A stretch of 64,000 nucleotides of DNA from Mucilaginibacter galii (GCF_014635825.1 NZ_BMDO01000002.1:62001-126000), one strand, 5' to 3'. Positions 52,054 to 61,915 are shown, counted from the first letter of the stretch. The notes: generated from the sequence alone by a model not told the origin. Numbers and translations: made by a program.

Positions 52054-52620
52054 ATGCACGAGATAGAGCCATATTACAGGTGGAGAGACGATTATGTTGC
52101 GGCGGAAGATGAGTATTCACCTTTTTATGCCACAGTGTATAATGAGTTTGAGTTTGATAAGCAGATCTATAATTACCTGCTGCACCCACAGTGGGATTCT
52201 TTTGGGTCTAATACGTTATACCTGAAAGTGCTGTATGCCGATTACGACCGCGGCTATGTGATTATAGAATTTATAGGTGAGTGGAACGATGCCATTAACA
52301 ACGACATCATGATGCTCAAACGCGAGATCATGGAGTTGATGATAGACAACGGCATCAATAAGTTCATCCTCATTGGAGAGAATATCCTGAATTATCATTC
52401 ATCAGACGATTGTTATTACGAAGAGTGGTTTCAGGATGTGGAAGATGGCTGGATTGCCGGTATCAATTTCCGTGAGCATGTGATCAATGAGTTTAAACAA
52501 AACAACATTGACTACTATATTAACTTTGGCGGCGGATTGGATGAAATAAGCTGGCGCAATTTAAAACCGTTGCAGGTGTTTAAGTTAGTAGAGGATCAAT
52601 TAACAAGGCGGTTAACTTAA
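52054..52620 (+). CDS. Hypothetical protein of Bacteroidota type
   Basis: The 188-residue protein lacks a signal peptide and membrane helices. It is rich in Tyr, Trp, Asp and Asn, with a strand-helix pattern (TLYLKVLYADYDRGYVIIEF, then NNDIMMLKREIMELMIDNG, then KFILIGENILNY), typical of a small alpha/beta domain. It follows murQ after 32 bp and could be cotranscribed, although a hairpin lies between. I believe such proteins are conserved next to cell-wall genes in Sphingobacteriaceae, but no function is known. Confidence 0.65.
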   Translation: MHEIEPYYRWRDDYVAAEDEYSPFYATVYNEFEFDKQIYNYLLHPQWDSFGSNTLYLKVLYADYDRGYVIIEFIGEWNDAINNDIMMLKREIMELMIDNGINKFILIGENILNYHSSDDCYYEEWFQDVEDGWIAGINFREHVINEFKQNNIDYYINFGGGLDEISWRNLKPLQVFKLVEDQLTRRLT

Positions 52621-52736
52621 ACTCCTTAGCCACTAGATGGAGAGATTAATCGTAGAATGCATTAAACTTAATGGCAGTTTAACCGTCTAATAATTACAAA
52701 TTTTAACAATACCTTTATCCTGTTTAATTTACAACA

Positions 52737-53468
52737 ATGGAAAATAGAAATTTTGAATATCAGTATGATAGTATAAAAGTAGATGGCAGTAGCGACGCCT
52801 CCCGTAAATTTATTGCCAACGTGTTTTTATGGATGTTTGTGGCTTTAGGCGTGTCGGCCTTTTGTGCATATATATTTAACACCAACGCCCAACTGGCCGA
52901 TATGCTGCGCGACCCTTTAACTATGCGCAGAACAGGTTTGGGTACCATCGTAATGTTTGCACCTATCGCATTCGTTATGATCATGTCGTTCGGCTTAAAC
53001 AAGCTCTCTTCGCTTGTATTAACTTTGCTTTTTATTGTGTTTGCAGTGTTAATGGGGAGTAGCTTAAGTTTTATACTATCGTTATATACCGCTTCCTCGG
53101 TTTTGGGCGTGTTCATCACCTCTTCGGCCGTGTTCGGTATAATGGCAGTAGCTGGTTACACCACCAACCAGGATCTCACCAAGTTTGGTTCTTTAATGAT
53201 CATGGGCCTTATAGGAATGATCATTGCCTCGGTTGTGAACATGTTTCTACAGAGCGAGGGTTTAAGCCAGGCCATTAGTTATATAGGTGTGGCTGTGTTT
53301 GTAGGCTTAACAGCGTACGATGTGCAAAAGCTAAAACGCATTGGCGCAGGTTTAGAGTATGGCGCTGCCGATACTAAAAAGATGGCAATTATGGGTGCAT
53401 TAACCCTTTACCTGGATTTCATCAATCTGTTCTTATCGCTGTTAAGAATATTTGGAAGCCGTAAGTAA
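52737..53468 (+). CDS. Bax inhibitor-1/YccA family membrane protein
   Basis: The 243-residue protein has seven hydrophobic segments, starting at about residue 27, and the BI-1 family pattern near the C-terminus: VFVGLTAYDVQKLKRIG and ALTLYLDFINLFLSLLRIFG, where the Asp residues in TAYDVQ and YLDFIN correspond to the conserved di-aspartyl pH sensor. The protein is likely a pH-regulated calcium or proton leak, or a protease modulator, in the inner membrane. The gene is single and closed by a terminator at 53492. Confidence 0.93.
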   Translation: MENRNFEYQYDSIKVDGSSDASRKFIANVFLWMFVALGVSAFCAYIFNTNAQLADMLRDPLTMRRTGLGTIVMFAPIAFVMIMSFGLNKLSSLVLTLLFIVFAVLMGSSLSFILSLYTASSVLGVFITSSAVFGIMAVAGYTTNQDLTKFGSLMIMGLIGMIIASVVNMFLQSEGLSQAISYIGVAVFVGLTAYDVQKLKRIGAGLEYGAADTKKMAIMGALTLYLDFINLFLSLLRIFGSRK

Positions 53469-53491
53469 TAGAGCCGAGAAATAAGAGCTGA

Positions 53492-53548
53492 GAGCCAAGA
53501 TACCGACGGTGTTTATAATACCGCAGTATCTTGGCTCTTTTCGTTTTT
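53492..53548 (+). terminator. Terminator after the Bax inhibitor-1 family gene
   Basis: GAGCCAAGATAC (53492-53503) pairs with GTATCTTGGCTC (53526-53537) around a 22-nt loop and is followed by a T-rich run (TTTTCGTTTTTT). It separates the gene from the SAM riboswitch unit. Confidence 0.85.
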
Positions 53549-53622
53549 TAACTCTTTGTCATCTTGTCTCTTGGTTCTTAGCTCTTGTTTCTTTTTGTGC
53601 TTTTTATTTCGCAAATTTGTAA

Positions 53623-53737
53623 CGCTTATAGAGAAAGATGGAGGGATTGGACCCTGCGAAGTCTTAGCAACCTGTGCTTACAAGGTGCTACAATCTACTT
53701 AAAACCGGCAACTGTATGGTTTTAAGACGGATAAGCG
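53623..53737 (+). promoter_or_regulatory. SAM riboswitch (SAM-I / S-box class) upstream of metH
   Basis: The leader shows the SAM-I pattern: closing stem P1 CGCTTAT (53623-53629) with ATAAGCG (53731-53737), then AGA-GAAAGATGGAGGGATTGG with ACCCTGCGAAGTC, and TTAGCAACC, the conserved core where S-boxes read '...GAGGGA..GG-CCC...GAA-CC-GGCAACC'. Two further stems, CCTGTG...CAAGGTGC and AAAACCG...GGTTTT, follow. The position in front of the cobalamin-dependent methionine synthase fits feedback by S-adenosylmethionine. About 125 nt separate it from the start codon; an 8-bp stem at 53805-53842 may be part of the switch output, but no U-run terminator is obvious, so control could be at translation. 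Confidence 0.88.
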
Positions 53738-53863
53738 AGAGTCAAAATTCCAACAAACCGACTTTTCGATATAAGCGTAATGAGTTGACAGTTTTCTGTT
53801 TGCAGTTGTCTGAACATTTTGACGGCACTGGCAACAGACAACCGGCAACCGGTAACAGAGACC

Positions 53864-56800
53864 ATGGATATTAGAGAAGAACTAAAAAAACGCATATTGG
53901 TAATTGATGGCGCCATGGGTACCATGATACAGCGCTACCAGTTAACGGAAGAGGATTTTCGCGGGGAGCGTTTTAAGAATCATCCTTCGGATCTGAAAGG
54001 CAATAACGACCTGCTTAACCTTACACGCCCCGATGTGATCAAGGCCATTCATGCCGAATATTTGGATGCCGGTGCCGATATCATTGAAACCAATACCTTC
54101 AGCACCCAGCGTATTTCCCTGGCCGATTACCACATGGAAGAACTGGGCTACGAGCTAAGCTTTGAAGGTGCCCGTTTGGCCCGCGAAGTAGTAGATGTAT
54201 ATAATAAAAAAACGCCCGAAAAGCCACGTTTTGTAGCTGGTGCTGTTGGTCCAACCAACCGTACCGCTTCCTTATCTCCTGATGTGAACGATCCCGGTTA
54301 TCGTGCCGTTACGTTTGACGATTTGGCCGAAGCATATTACGAACAAATTCGCGGCTTGGTGGATGGCGGCTCGGACGTATTGTTGATCGAAACCATATTC
54401 GATACCCTGAATGCCAAAGCAGCCTTATTTGCAGCGCAGCGTTACGCTACCGAAAGCGGTAAGCATCTGCCTATCATGATATCGGGCACGATTACCGATG
54501 CATCGGGGCGGACACTTTCTGGTCAAACCGTGGAGGCTTTTTGGAATTCTATAAGCCATGCCAACCTGTTATCGGTGGGCTTAAACTGCGCTTTGGGTGC
54601 CCGCGAAATGCGCCCATATCTCGAAGAATTATCAGAAAAGGCTAATGTCTATATATCAGCATATCCCAACGCCGGTTTACCTAACGAATTTGGTGCATAT
54701 GACGAAACCCCGAACGAAACCGCCCACCAGGTAGATGATTTTATTAAAGCCGGCTTAGTAAATATTGTGGGTGGCTGCTGCGGTACCACCCCCGACCATA
54801 TTGGCTGCATTGCTGAAAAGGCCGCCAAACATGCACCCCGCCAGTTACCCCAAGTACAGCCTTACATGCGCCTGAGCGGTTTGGAAGCGGTAACTATTAC
54901 ACCCGAAGCCAACTTTGTAAACGTGGGCGAGCGTACCAACATTACAGGTTCGCCTAAATTCTCAAAGCTCATCTTAGCTGAGAACTATGAAGAAGCCCTG
55001 ACCGTTGCCCGTCAACAAGTAGAGGGTGGTGCGCAGGTCATCGATATCAACATGGACGAGGGGATGATTGATTCGGAAGCCGTCATGGTGAAATTTCTGA
55101 ATTTGGTAGCTTCCGAACCCGACATTGCCAAACTGCCCATCATGATCGATTCGTCTAAGTGGTCGGTTATTGAGGCTGGGTTGAAATGCGTTCAAGGTAA
55201 AGGCATCGTCAACTCTATATCGCTAAAAGAAGGTGAAGACAAGTTTCGCGAACATGCCCGCAAAATATTAAGCTACGGTGCCGCTACAGTGGTGATGGCT
55301 TTTGACGAGCAGGGCCAGGCCGATAATTATGAGCGCCGAATAGAGATCTGTAAACGTTCTTATGATATCCTGGTGAACGAAATTGGTTTCCCACCGCAGG
55401 ATATCATTTTCGACCCTAATATCCTGACCGTAGCTACTGGTTTAGAAGAGCACAATAATTACGCTGTAGATTTTATTAACGCCACCCGCTGGATCAAGCA
55501 AAACCTGCCGCATGCCAAAGTGAGCGGCGGGGTGAGTAATATATCATTTTCGTTCCGGGGTAATAATACCGTACGCGAGGCCATGCACTCTGCCTTTTTA
55601 TACCACGCCATACAGGCCGGTATGGATATGGGCATTGTGAACGCCGGTATGCTTGAAGTGTATGAAGAAATACCAAAACCGCTTTTAGAGCGTGTAGAAG
55701 ATGTGCTGCTCAACCGTCGTGATGATGCTACCGAACGTTTGGTAGAATACGCCGATACGGTAAAAAGCAAAGGCAAAGAAATAGTACGCGACGAAAGCTG
55801 GCGTGAAGAACCGGTGCAAAAGCGGCTGTCGCACGCACTGGTAAAAGGTATTGTAGAATATATTGATGTGGATGTGGAAGAAGCCCGGCACCAATATGCA
55901 CGTACGCTGGAGGTTATTGAAGGTCCGTTAATGGATGGGATGAATATTGTGGGCGATTTATTTGGAGCCGGTAAAATGTTCTTGCCTCAAGTGGTAAAAT
56001 CGGCCCGGGTTATGAAAAAAGCCGTGGCTTACCTGCTGCCGTTCATCGAGGCCGAAAAGCTTTTAAATGCCGATGCCAACCAGCGCAGTAATGCAGGTAA
56101 GGTGTTGATGGCTACAGTTAAAGGTGATGTGCACGATATTGGTAAAAACATTGTAGGCGTAGTACTGGCCTGTAATAACTTTGAGATCATTGATCTTGGA
56201 GTGATGGTACCGGCTCAAAAAATTATTGAAGCCGCCAAAGAGCACAACGTAGATATTATTGGCCTTAGCGGTTTAATAACCCCATCGCTTGATGAAATGG
56301 TACATTTTGCCAAAGAGATGGAACGCCAGGGCTTTACCATTCCGTTGATTTTGGGTGGTGCCACTACTTCCCGTATTCATGCTGCTGTAAAAGTTGCACC
56401 GCATTATTCGGGCCCTGCTATCCATGTGTTGGATGCATCGCGAAGTGTAACCGTGTGCAGCACTTTAATGAGCAAGGAGAACCGCGCCGAGTATATTCAA
56501 GGCGTTAAAGCCGAATATGATAAAGCTCGCGAAGCGCACATGAACAAGCGGAACGACAAGCGTTTCCTGAGTTTGGAAGAAGCCCGTGCTAACAAATATC
56601 AGCTCAATTTAGATGGTACAGTAGCTTGCAAGCCCTCTTTTACCGGTACCAAGGTGTTTGAGGCTTACCCGCTCAAAGAACTGGTTGACTATATAGACTG
56701 GACGCCGTTCTTCCATACCTGGGAGTTAAGAGGCAGTTATCCTAAGATCTTTAACGATAAGAATGTAGGCGTTGAAGCTAAAAAGCTTTTCGACGATGCG

Positions 56801-57538
56801 CAGGAAATGCTGCACAAAGTCATCAACGAAAATCTGTTGCAAGCCAATGGCGTGATAGGTTTTTGGCCGGCCAACAGCGTGGGCGATGATATTGAACTTT
56901 ACAGCGACGAAAGCCGCACGCAACTACTCACCCGCATACATACTCTGCGCCAGCAAGGCGAAAAAGTGAAAGGCGAGCCTTATTACGCCTTGTCAGACTT
57001 TATAGCTCCTAAAGAAACCGGTGTACCCGATTACTTTGGCGGCTTTGCCGTAACCACAGGTATTGGCTGCGACGAACTGGTAGCCAAATACGAGGCCGAC
57101 CACGACGATTACAACAGCATTATGGCCAAAGCCATAGCCGACCGACTGGCCGAAGCCTTCGCCGAAAAAATGCACGAACTGGTACGCCGCGAACACTGGG
57201 GCTACGCCAAAGACGAGCACCTGGATACCGAGCAACTCATTAAAGAACAGTACCAGGGCATCCGCCCGGCACCGGGTTACCCCGCTTGCCCTGAGCATAC
57301 CGAAAAGGTCACCTTGTTCGACTTATTGAAAGCCGAAGACAATGCGCACATGCATTTAACCGAAAGCATGGCCATGCTGCCCACTGCCTCGGTAAGTGGT
57401 TTCTACTTTTCTCACCCTGAGTCTAAATACTTCGGATTGGGTAAAATAGGAAAAGATCAGGTAGAGGATTATGCTAAGCGGAAGAGCATGTCAGTTGAAA
57501 CAGTGGAACGCTGGCTGGGGCCTAATTTGAATTATTAG
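53864..57538 (+). CDS. metH: Cobalamin-dependent methionine synthase
   Basis: The 1224-residue enzyme transfers a methyl group from methyl-tetrahydrofolate to homocysteine via cobalamin. Four modules are seen: the homocysteine domain (about 1-330) with zinc ligands Cys242 and Cys305-Cys306 (GGCCGTT); the pterin domain (about 345-610, [16 protein letters not shown]); the cobalamin-cap and -binding domains (about 645-895), with His757 in DVHDIGKN and the later GGATTSR; and the AdoMet reactivation domain (about 905-1224, ending in PGYPACPEH and the [11 protein letters not shown] block). The length is normal. The Met at 53864 fits MetH ([19 protein letters not shown]). A SAM riboswitch precedes it and metF follows, after an inserted cassette. 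Confidence 0.98.
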   Translation: MDIREELKKRILVIDGAMGTMIQRYQLTEEDFRGERFKNHPSDLKGNNDLLNLTRPDVIKAIHAEYLDAGADIIETNTFSTQRISLADYHMEELGYELSFEGARLAREVVDVYNKKTPEKPRFVAGAVGPTNRTASLSPDVNDPGYRAVTFDDLAEAYYEQIRGLVDGGSDVLLIETIFDTLNAKAALFAAQRYATESGKHLPIMISGTITDASGRTLSGQTVEAFWNSISHANLLSVGLNCALGAREMRPYLEELSEKANVYISAYPNAGLPNEFGAYDETPNETAHQVDDFIKAGLVNIVGGCCGTTPDHIGCIAEKAAKHAPRQLPQVQPYMRLSGLEAVTITPEANFVNVGERTNITGSPKFSKLILAENYEEALTVARQQVEGGAQVIDINMDEGMIDSEAVMVKFLNLVASEPDIAKLPIMIDSSKWSVIEAGLKCVQGKGIVNSISLKEGEDKFREHARKILSYGAATVVMAFDEQGQADNYERRIEICKRSYDILVNEIGFPPQDIIFDPNILTVATGLEEHNNYAVDFINATRWIKQNLPHAKVSGGVSNISFSFRGNNTVREAMHSAFLYHAIQAGMDMGIVNAGMLEVYEEIPKPLLERVEDVLLNRRDDATERLVEYADTVKSKGKEIVRDESWREEPVQKRLSHALVKGIVEYIDVDVEEARHQYARTLEVIEGPLMDGMNIVGDLFGAGKMFLPQVVKSARVMKKAVAYLLPFIEAEKLLNADANQRSNAGKVLMATVKGDVHDIGKNIVGVVLACNNFEIIDLGVMVPAQKIIEAAKEHNVDIIGLSGLITPSLDEMVHFAKEMERQGFTIPLILGGATTSRIHAAVKVAPHYSGPAIHVLDASRSVTVCSTLMSKENRAEYIQGVKAEYDKAREAHMNKRNDKRFLSLEEARANKYQLNLDGTVACKPSFTGTKVFEAYPLKELVDYIDWTPFFHTWELRGSYPKIFNDKNVGVEAKKLFDDAQEMLHKVINENLLQANGVIGFWPANSVGDDIELYSDESRTQLLTRIHTLRQQGEKVKGEPYYALSDFIAPKETGVPDYFGGFAVTTGIGCDELVAKYEADHDDYNSIMAKAIADRLAEAFAEKMHELVRREHWGYAKDEHLDTEQLIKEQYQGIRPAPGYPACPEHTEKVTLFDLLKAEDNAHMHLTESMAMLPTASVSGFYFSHPESKYFGLGKIGKDQVEDYAKRKSMSVETVERWLGPNLNY

Positions 57539-57540
57539 TT

Positions 57541-57951
57541 TAGTATCAAGTAGTTAGTATTAAGTATCAAGATGGGAAATGCATAATTTTAAAGAATTAA
57601 AAGTCTGGAAAGCAGGCATTCAATTATGCAAAACTACGTTTACGCTTACTGGTACATTTCCATCTACTGAACGATATGGCTTGATATCGCAAATGACAAG
57701 GGCTGCAGTGTCTATACCTTCAAATATTGCTGAAGGCTGTGGCCGTAAGTCAAACAAAGAGTTGCACCAATTTTTAAGTATTGCATTAGGGTCTTCGTTT
57801 GAATTAGAAACACAACTAATTATTGCGAAAGAATTCGATTATATTTCCGAAGAGAAATTACAAACAATAAGTAATCAAATAACTGAGATACAGAAGATGA
57901 TTTATGGTCTTCAAAAAAGTCTTGTTACTTGATACTAATTACTTGATACTA
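57541..57951. repeat. Inverted-repeat-bounded cassette between metH and metF
   Basis: A 31-nt arm at 57541-57571 (TAGTATCAAGTAGTTAGTAT and 11 more) pairs with 57921-57951 at 28 of 31 positions. Both arms contain repeated AGTATCAAG units. The four-helix-bundle gene lies wholly inside, its stop codon within the right arm. The arms begin 2 bp after metH and end 3 bp before metF. This is the layout of intervening sequences: an ORF enclosed by a long RNA stem. Confidence 0.8.
57579..57932 (+). CDS. Four-helix-bundle protein (S23/IVP family)
   Basis: The 117-residue protein matches the 23S rRNA intervening-sequence protein family: the start MHNFKELKVWKAGIQLCK, then the signature YGLISQMTRAAVSIPSNIAE with GCGRKSNKEL, FLSIALGSSFELETQLIIA and a final helix. 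Members form small four-helix bundles, often pentameric, and are found in rRNA intervening sequences and in isolated intergenic copies; Avd proteins of diversity-generating retroelements are relatives. The gene lies inside a 31-bp inverted repeat between metH and metF. No reverse transcriptase or rRNA gene is present here. The function is unknown. Confidence 0.93.
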   Translation: MHNFKELKVWKAGIQLCKTTFTLTGTFPSTERYGLISQMTRAAVSIPSNIAEGCGRKSNKELHQFLSIALGSSFELETQLIIAKEFDYISEEKLQTISNQITEIQKMIYGLQKSLVT

Positions 57952-57954
57952 TAA

Positions 57955-58911
57955 ATGAAAATTACTGAGCACATAGATAACGCAAAGGGAAAAACCCTGT
58001 TTTCTTTTGAATTATTGCCGCCCATGAAGGGGCAGAGCATGGAAGGCATATACAAGGCCATTGATCCTTTGATGGAATTTAACCCGCCTTTTATTGATGT
58101 GACATCTTCGCGCGAAGATTTGTTTTATAGCGAAACGCCCGATGGAAATATCAAGAAAGCTACTTACCGTAAACGTCCGGGTACGGTGGCGGTATGTGCT
58201 GCTATTAAGCACAAATATAGAGTAGATACTGTGCCGCATTTAATATGCGGTGGTTTTACTAAAGAGGAAACCGAATATGCACTGATCGACTTACAATTCT
58301 TAGGCATTGATAACGTACTGGTGCTGCGTGGCGATGCCCGCAAAGCCGATCCTGGCTTCATTCCAACCCCAGGCGGACACTGCTATGCCACTGACCTGCT
58401 GGAGCAGGTGACTAATATGAATAATGGCATCTATTTGCACGAGTACCAGGACTCTTCTTATAAAACCGATTTTTGCATAGGCGTAGCTGCCTATCCTGAA
58501 AAGCATTTTGAAGCCCCCAACTTAAAAACCGACTTTAAATATTTGAAGCAAAAGGTAGATAACGGGGCTAATTTCATAGTAACTCAAATGTTTTTCGATA
58601 ACAGTAAGTACAAAGCCTTCGTTAACCTTTGCCGCGAAAATGGCATCAATGTGCCTATCATTCCGGGTTTAAAACCTATTACTACGGCCAAGCAACTGGT
58701 TAACCTGCCCAAGATATTTCATATTGATATCCCCGAAGACTTGAGCGATGCCATACATGCCTGTAAGAATGATAAAGATGTAAAAGAAGTGGGTATAGAA
58801 TGGATGATCAATCAATGTAAAGAGTTGGTGAAGTTTGGTGTACCGGTACTTCATTTTTATACCATGGGTAACCCAGAGCCTACCAAGCGTATTGCAAGGG
58901 CTATATTTTAG
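57955..58911 (+). CDS. metF: 5,10-methylenetetrahydrofolate reductase
   Basis: The 318-residue protein shows the MetF TIM-barrel pattern: FSFELLPPMKG at the start (the catalytic Glu is in this strand), IDVTSSRED, the FAD-binding strand IDNVLVLRGDARKADPGF, then IVTQMFFDNSKY and VPIIPGLKPI. It reduces methylene- to methyl-tetrahydrofolate, the substrate of MetH. It lies directly downstream of metH in the same direction, separated only by the S23 cassette, so it is almost certainly under the same SAM riboswitch. It is convergent, with a 2-bp gap, with the next gene. Confidence 0.96.
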   Translation: MKITEHIDNAKGKTLFSFELLPPMKGQSMEGIYKAIDPLMEFNPPFIDVTSSREDLFYSETPDGNIKKATYRKRPGTVAVCAAIKHKYRVDTVPHLICGGFTKEETEYALIDLQFLGIDNVLVLRGDARKADPGFIPTPGGHCYATDLLEQVTNMNNGIYLHEYQDSSYKTDFCIGVAAYPEKHFEAPNLKTDFKYLKQKVDNGANFIVTQMFFDNSKYKAFVNLCRENGINVPIIPGLKPITTAKQLVNLPKIFHIDIPEDLSDAIHACKNDKDVKEVGIEWMINQCKELVKFGVPVLHFYTMGNPEPTKRIARAIF

Positions 58912-58913
58912 TA

Positions 58914-59927
58914 TCAACCAAAATCTAATACCACATCATCACTAACTGCATAGCCGGTACACGTTAATACCCAGCCTTGCTTTAATTCGGCATCGGTTAG
59001 TACTTCGTTTTTAACAATGGTTACATTGCCGTTTGTGCATTTAACGGCACAGGCGGCACAAACGCCGCTACCGCAGCTGTAAGGGATATGCAGTTGATTT
59101 TGTAACGCCGCCTGTAATATGGTTTGGTTTTCGCCAACCACTATATCATGCCATTCCTGCTGATAAAATATGCGGAGTTTTTGAGGAGCAAAGTTAGTGA
59201 CCGTAGTGCTTACGGGTACGGTCTCAAGTACAAAGTTCTCTTTGTGAATTTGCGAGGACTCCATCCCCATATACAGCAACGTAAGCTGCACCATACGCAT
59301 GTAGGTAAACGGACCACAAATGTAAAATTGAGCCTGTTGAAGATAAGCTCTCGCATATTCCCGCACCAGTTTTTCGGCCATAATGTTATTGAGCCTGCGG
59401 GCTTCGCTGCTGAGCAGGTGCACAATGTTTAGCTGCTGCGGATATGCATTGGCTAATTCATCTAATTGTTGCTTAAAAATAATGGCTTGGGAATTCAGGT
59501 TACTATAAAACAGGGTAATCTTAAGCGACGACTGCTGCCTGAGTAAGTACTTCAAATGAGCATAAATGGGCACAATGCCGCTTCCTGCCGCAAAGTAAAA
59601 CAGTGTTGTATCATTGCTTAGCTGGGGCGGTGTGAATCGCCCTGCGGGTTCAACGGCATTCCAAACATCACCAATTTTAGTGTAGGCGTGCAGGTAACGG
59701 GTTATCTCGCCATTGGGTATCCGTTTAATGGTAACTGCCAACAACGCCTCTTGCGGAGAAGAGCTCAGCGAGTACGAACGCCTGATCTCTTCTCCGTGAT
59801 GGTTAATAACCAAGGTGATGAACTGCCCGGCCTGGTAAGCTATCTTATTGCCATTTACCTCCTTTAAGTAAAAGGTGCTGGTATCGGCATTTTCTTTTTC
59901 AATAGCCTCTACCCGGAGTTGCAGCAT
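58914..59927 (-). CDS. Ferredoxin-NADP reductase-like flavoprotein with 2Fe-2S domain
   Basis: The 337-residue protein has an FAD domain (about 1-105, with RRSYSLSSSP, the RxYS FAD motif), an NAD(P)-binding domain (about 110-235, with GSGIVPIYAHLKYL and YICGPFTYMRMV) and a C-terminal plant-type ferredoxin domain (about 250-337). The latter carries CGSGVCAACAVKC (Cx4CxxC plus the distal VLTC). This is the layout of PaaE-like reductases that feed electrons to oxygenases or desaturases. No oxygenase is nearby. It follows a zinc-type dehydrogenase gene by 3 bp on the same strand. Confidence 0.93.
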   Translation of the reverse strand: MLQLRVEAIEKENADTSTFYLKEVNGNKIAYQAGQFITLVINHHGEEIRRSYSLSSSPQEALLAVTIKRIPNGEITRYLHAYTKIGDVWNAVEPAGRFTPPQLSNDTTLFYFAAGSGIVPIYAHLKYLLRQQSSLKITLFYSNLNSQAIIFKQQLDELANAYPQQLNIVHLLSSEARRLNNIMAEKLVREYARAYLQQAQFYICGPFTYMRMVQLTLLYMGMESSQIHKENFVLETVPVSTTVTNFAPQKLRIFYQQEWHDIVVGENQTILQAALQNQLHIPYSCGSGVCAACAVKCTNGNVTIVKNEVLTDAELKQGWVLTCTGYAVSDDVVLDFG

Positions 59928-59930
59928 GCC

Positions 59931-60926
59931 TTAAATAGTAATAACCAATTTGCCAAACTGCGATGAACTGCCCATTTTATCAATAGCCTTTTTCGTATCG
60001 GCCAGCGGAAACACTTCATCAATTACTGGCACAATTTTATGCTGGTTCACCAGGTTCAGCATAGCGGCAAAATCCTCGGCGGTACCCATAGTAGTACCTA
60101 TAATTTGAATTTGTTTCCAAAATAGTGGCCGGGCATCCAGCTCGGGTATGTTACCTGCTGTGCCGCCAAAAAATACGATACGTGCTCCCGGATTACACAG
60201 ACCAACTACTTTGTTAAAATCTTTACCTAGGGCGCTGTCGATAATTACATCAAAACCACCAGCCATATGCTTCAATTCTTCGGCCCAGTCCTGCGCTTTG
60301 TAGTTTACGCCCGCCGATGCACCCAAATGCCTTGCACGCTCAATTTTTTCGCCGCTGCCTGAGGTTACAAATACTTGGCAACCGGCGGCTTTGGCAAATT
60401 GTATGGCAAAGGTACCGGTGCCCGATCCAGCGCCAACCACCAATACTTTATCGCCGGCTTTGGCACGGCCCTTGGTAAACAAAGCACGATACGCAGTTAA
60501 ACCTGCCAGCGGGATAGCAGCAGCCTGCTCAAAAGTTAAATGCGAAGGCTTGGGGTGCAGATATTTGGTCTTTACTTTTACATATTGGGCCAAGGTGCCA
60601 TTTTCAGGCAGACCTAAAATTTTAAAGTCTTTAGCTTGGTATTCCGGGTGCTCACCCCAATCATGAGATGGATTGATCAGTACTTCCTTACCTATCCAGC
60701 TTTGATCGACATCAGTGGCAGCTTCGGCTACAGTCCCGGCACCGTCTGACCCTAAGATGGAAGGATACTTGATACCTGCATACTGCCCTATAGTAATCCA
60801 GTAATCGCGGCGGTTAAGTGCCGCGGCTTTAACTTGTACCAGTACTTCATCTGCATTAAGTGCAGGTTTTTCAACGTCTTGTAATTCAAAGGGCTTATCG
60901 GCCCCGGTTAATACCATTGCTTTCAT
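59931..60926 (-). CDS. Zinc-type alcohol dehydrogenase / quinone oxidoreductase family protein
   Basis: The 331-residue MDR protein starts with the GroES-like domain (about 1-120; ALNRRDYWITIGQYAG and GSDGAGTV) and continues with a Rossmann domain with VVGAGSGTGTFAIQFAKAAG (about 163-182). The catalytic Cys-His-Glu zinc set of classical alcohol dehydrogenases is not evident (ILGSDGAGTV without the GHE motif), as in quinone oxidoreductases. It would reduce quinones or enals with NAD(P)H. It begins a two-gene set with the ferredoxin-reductase-like protein, suggesting related redox substrates. Confidence 0.9.
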   Translation of the reverse strand: MKAMVLTGADKPFELQDVEKPALNADEVLVQVKAAALNRRDYWITIGQYAGIKYPSILGSDGAGTVAEAATDVDQSWIGKEVLINPSHDWGEHPEYQAKDFKILGLPENGTLAQYVKVKTKYLHPKPSHLTFEQAAAIPLAGLTAYRALFTKGRAKAGDKVLVVGAGSGTGTFAIQFAKAAGCQVFVTSGSGEKIERARHLGASAGVNYKAQDWAEELKHMAGGFDVIIDSALGKDFNKVVGLCNPGARIVFFGGTAGNIPELDARPLFWKQIQIIGTTMGTAEDFAAMLNLVNQHKIVPVIDEVFPLADTKKAIDKMGSSSQFGKLVITI

Positions 60927-60934
60927 AAGTATAA

Positions 60935-61108
60935 TTAGCGGTTACTGCCACCGCGATATTTGATGATCAGATAAATAACAAAAATTATAATGACACCTGC
61001 CCCCACTAAACCGGCGTAGAGGCCTGTCTTAAATATTCCACCTATAGCTTCACAACTGCTTAAGCAAAGCAGCATAAACATTAACGAAGGTAAAGCGAGC
61101 TTTCTCAT
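60935..61108 (-). CDS. Small membrane lipoprotein (57 residues)
   Basis: A complete small frame on the minus strand: MRKLALPSLMFMLLCLSSCE as signal with a lipobox (LSSC, Cys19), then AIGGIFKTGLYAGLVGAG and a transmembrane segment VIIIFVIYLIIKY, ending RGGSNR. Proteins of about 60 residues with CEAIGGIFK-type starts are common in Bacteroidota and are, to my recollection, often mislabelled as phosphatidate cytidylyltransferase; they are far too short for that enzyme. It precedes the oxidoreductase pair by 8 bp and may share their transcript. Confidence 0.8.
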   Translation of the reverse strand: MRKLALPSLMFMLLCLSSCEAIGGIFKTGLYAGLVGAGVIIIFVIYLIIKYRGGSNR

Positions 61109-61276
61109 AACTAATTAATAGCATAAGCAGCCATATTGTTTATTAAAGCCGTTAGTTATCGAAGTTTTGCGTTACGGTAGAATACAAAGCACGAGTGTAC
61201 GACAGGTAAGCAGGCGGCTTATGTTCTTTAGCAATTGCTTTATAACTTGAAAGATTGGAGTTAAGCAGGGCAAACG

Positions 61277-61915
61277 CTAATTACTGCGGCTCTTATCACC
61301 GGCGGTAATGGATTTGATGAGGCTACCCCAAGCCAGCGGATTTAAGAGCGGGTTGGGAATGAGGGAATGGGAATTAAGCACACGTTGGTGCATATCCTGC
61401 CCTATGGCCGATTGTATTTCGCCGGCATCACGCGGAAGGGTGCTGTTTGTGGCAGCCAAAGCACTCTTGCTTAGATTTTTGCGGGCGTTTTCCAAGTCGT
61501 CGTCGGCAATTTTCATGGTGAGAAAATCTTTCTTAAACTCATCGGTAGTAGCCCATGGGAAAATATGGAAAGCAGGCAGCATAATGACCTGCGGCCGCAT
61601 AAAAATTTGAATGGTGTAGCTCTTGTTAACGCTATTGGCCGGAATGATTACATCCTGCGGGAAAAAGCCCACTGCGCTAAACCGAAGTGTATCCTGCTCG
61701 TGGGTAACAAACGAGAAGTAGCCTTTGTAGTTGGCTATATAAGTTGTATTTTTATTAGAGATGTTGGTAATGGTTACATAAGGTACGATAACCTTACTGC
61801 TATCGGCATTGTAGGTAATACCTGTAAACTGAACAAGCGGCTTATCGGCCCTTTGAGCAAAGGCGGTAAATGCTGCGAAGAGGCAGCCAATTAAGATGAA
61901 TACACACTTTTTCAT
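61277..61915 (-). CDS. Exported carboxypeptidase-regulatory-like domain protein
   Basis: The 212-residue protein has a signal peptide (MKKCVFILIGCLFAAFTAFA, cut before QRAD). Residues about 25-115 resemble the CarboxypepD_reg-like beta fold found at the start of many Bacteroidota outer-membrane proteins: FTGITYNADSSKVIVPYVT, then ITNISNKNTTYIANYKGYFS and FSAVGFFPQDVIIP. The C-terminal part is predicted helical. The Met at 61915 is chosen as the start because it begins a proper signal sequence; an earlier in-frame Met adds 14 charged residues. The function is unknown. Confidence 0.8.
   Translation of the reverse strand: MKKCVFILIGCLFAAFTAFAQRADKPLVQFTGITYNADSSKVIVPYVTITNISNKNTTYIANYKGYFSFVTHEQDTLRFSAVGFFPQDVIIPANSVNKSYTIQIFMRPQVIMLPAFHIFPWATTDEFKKDFLTMKIADDDLENARKNLSKSALAATNSTLPRDAGEIQSAIGQDMHQRVLNSHSLIPNPLLNPLAWGSLIKSITAGDKSRSN

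Noticed and set aside
57579..57932. Diversity-generating retroelement around the S23-like gene
   Set aside because: Avd proteins are relatives, but there is no reverse transcriptase, template repeat or variable repeat in the window.
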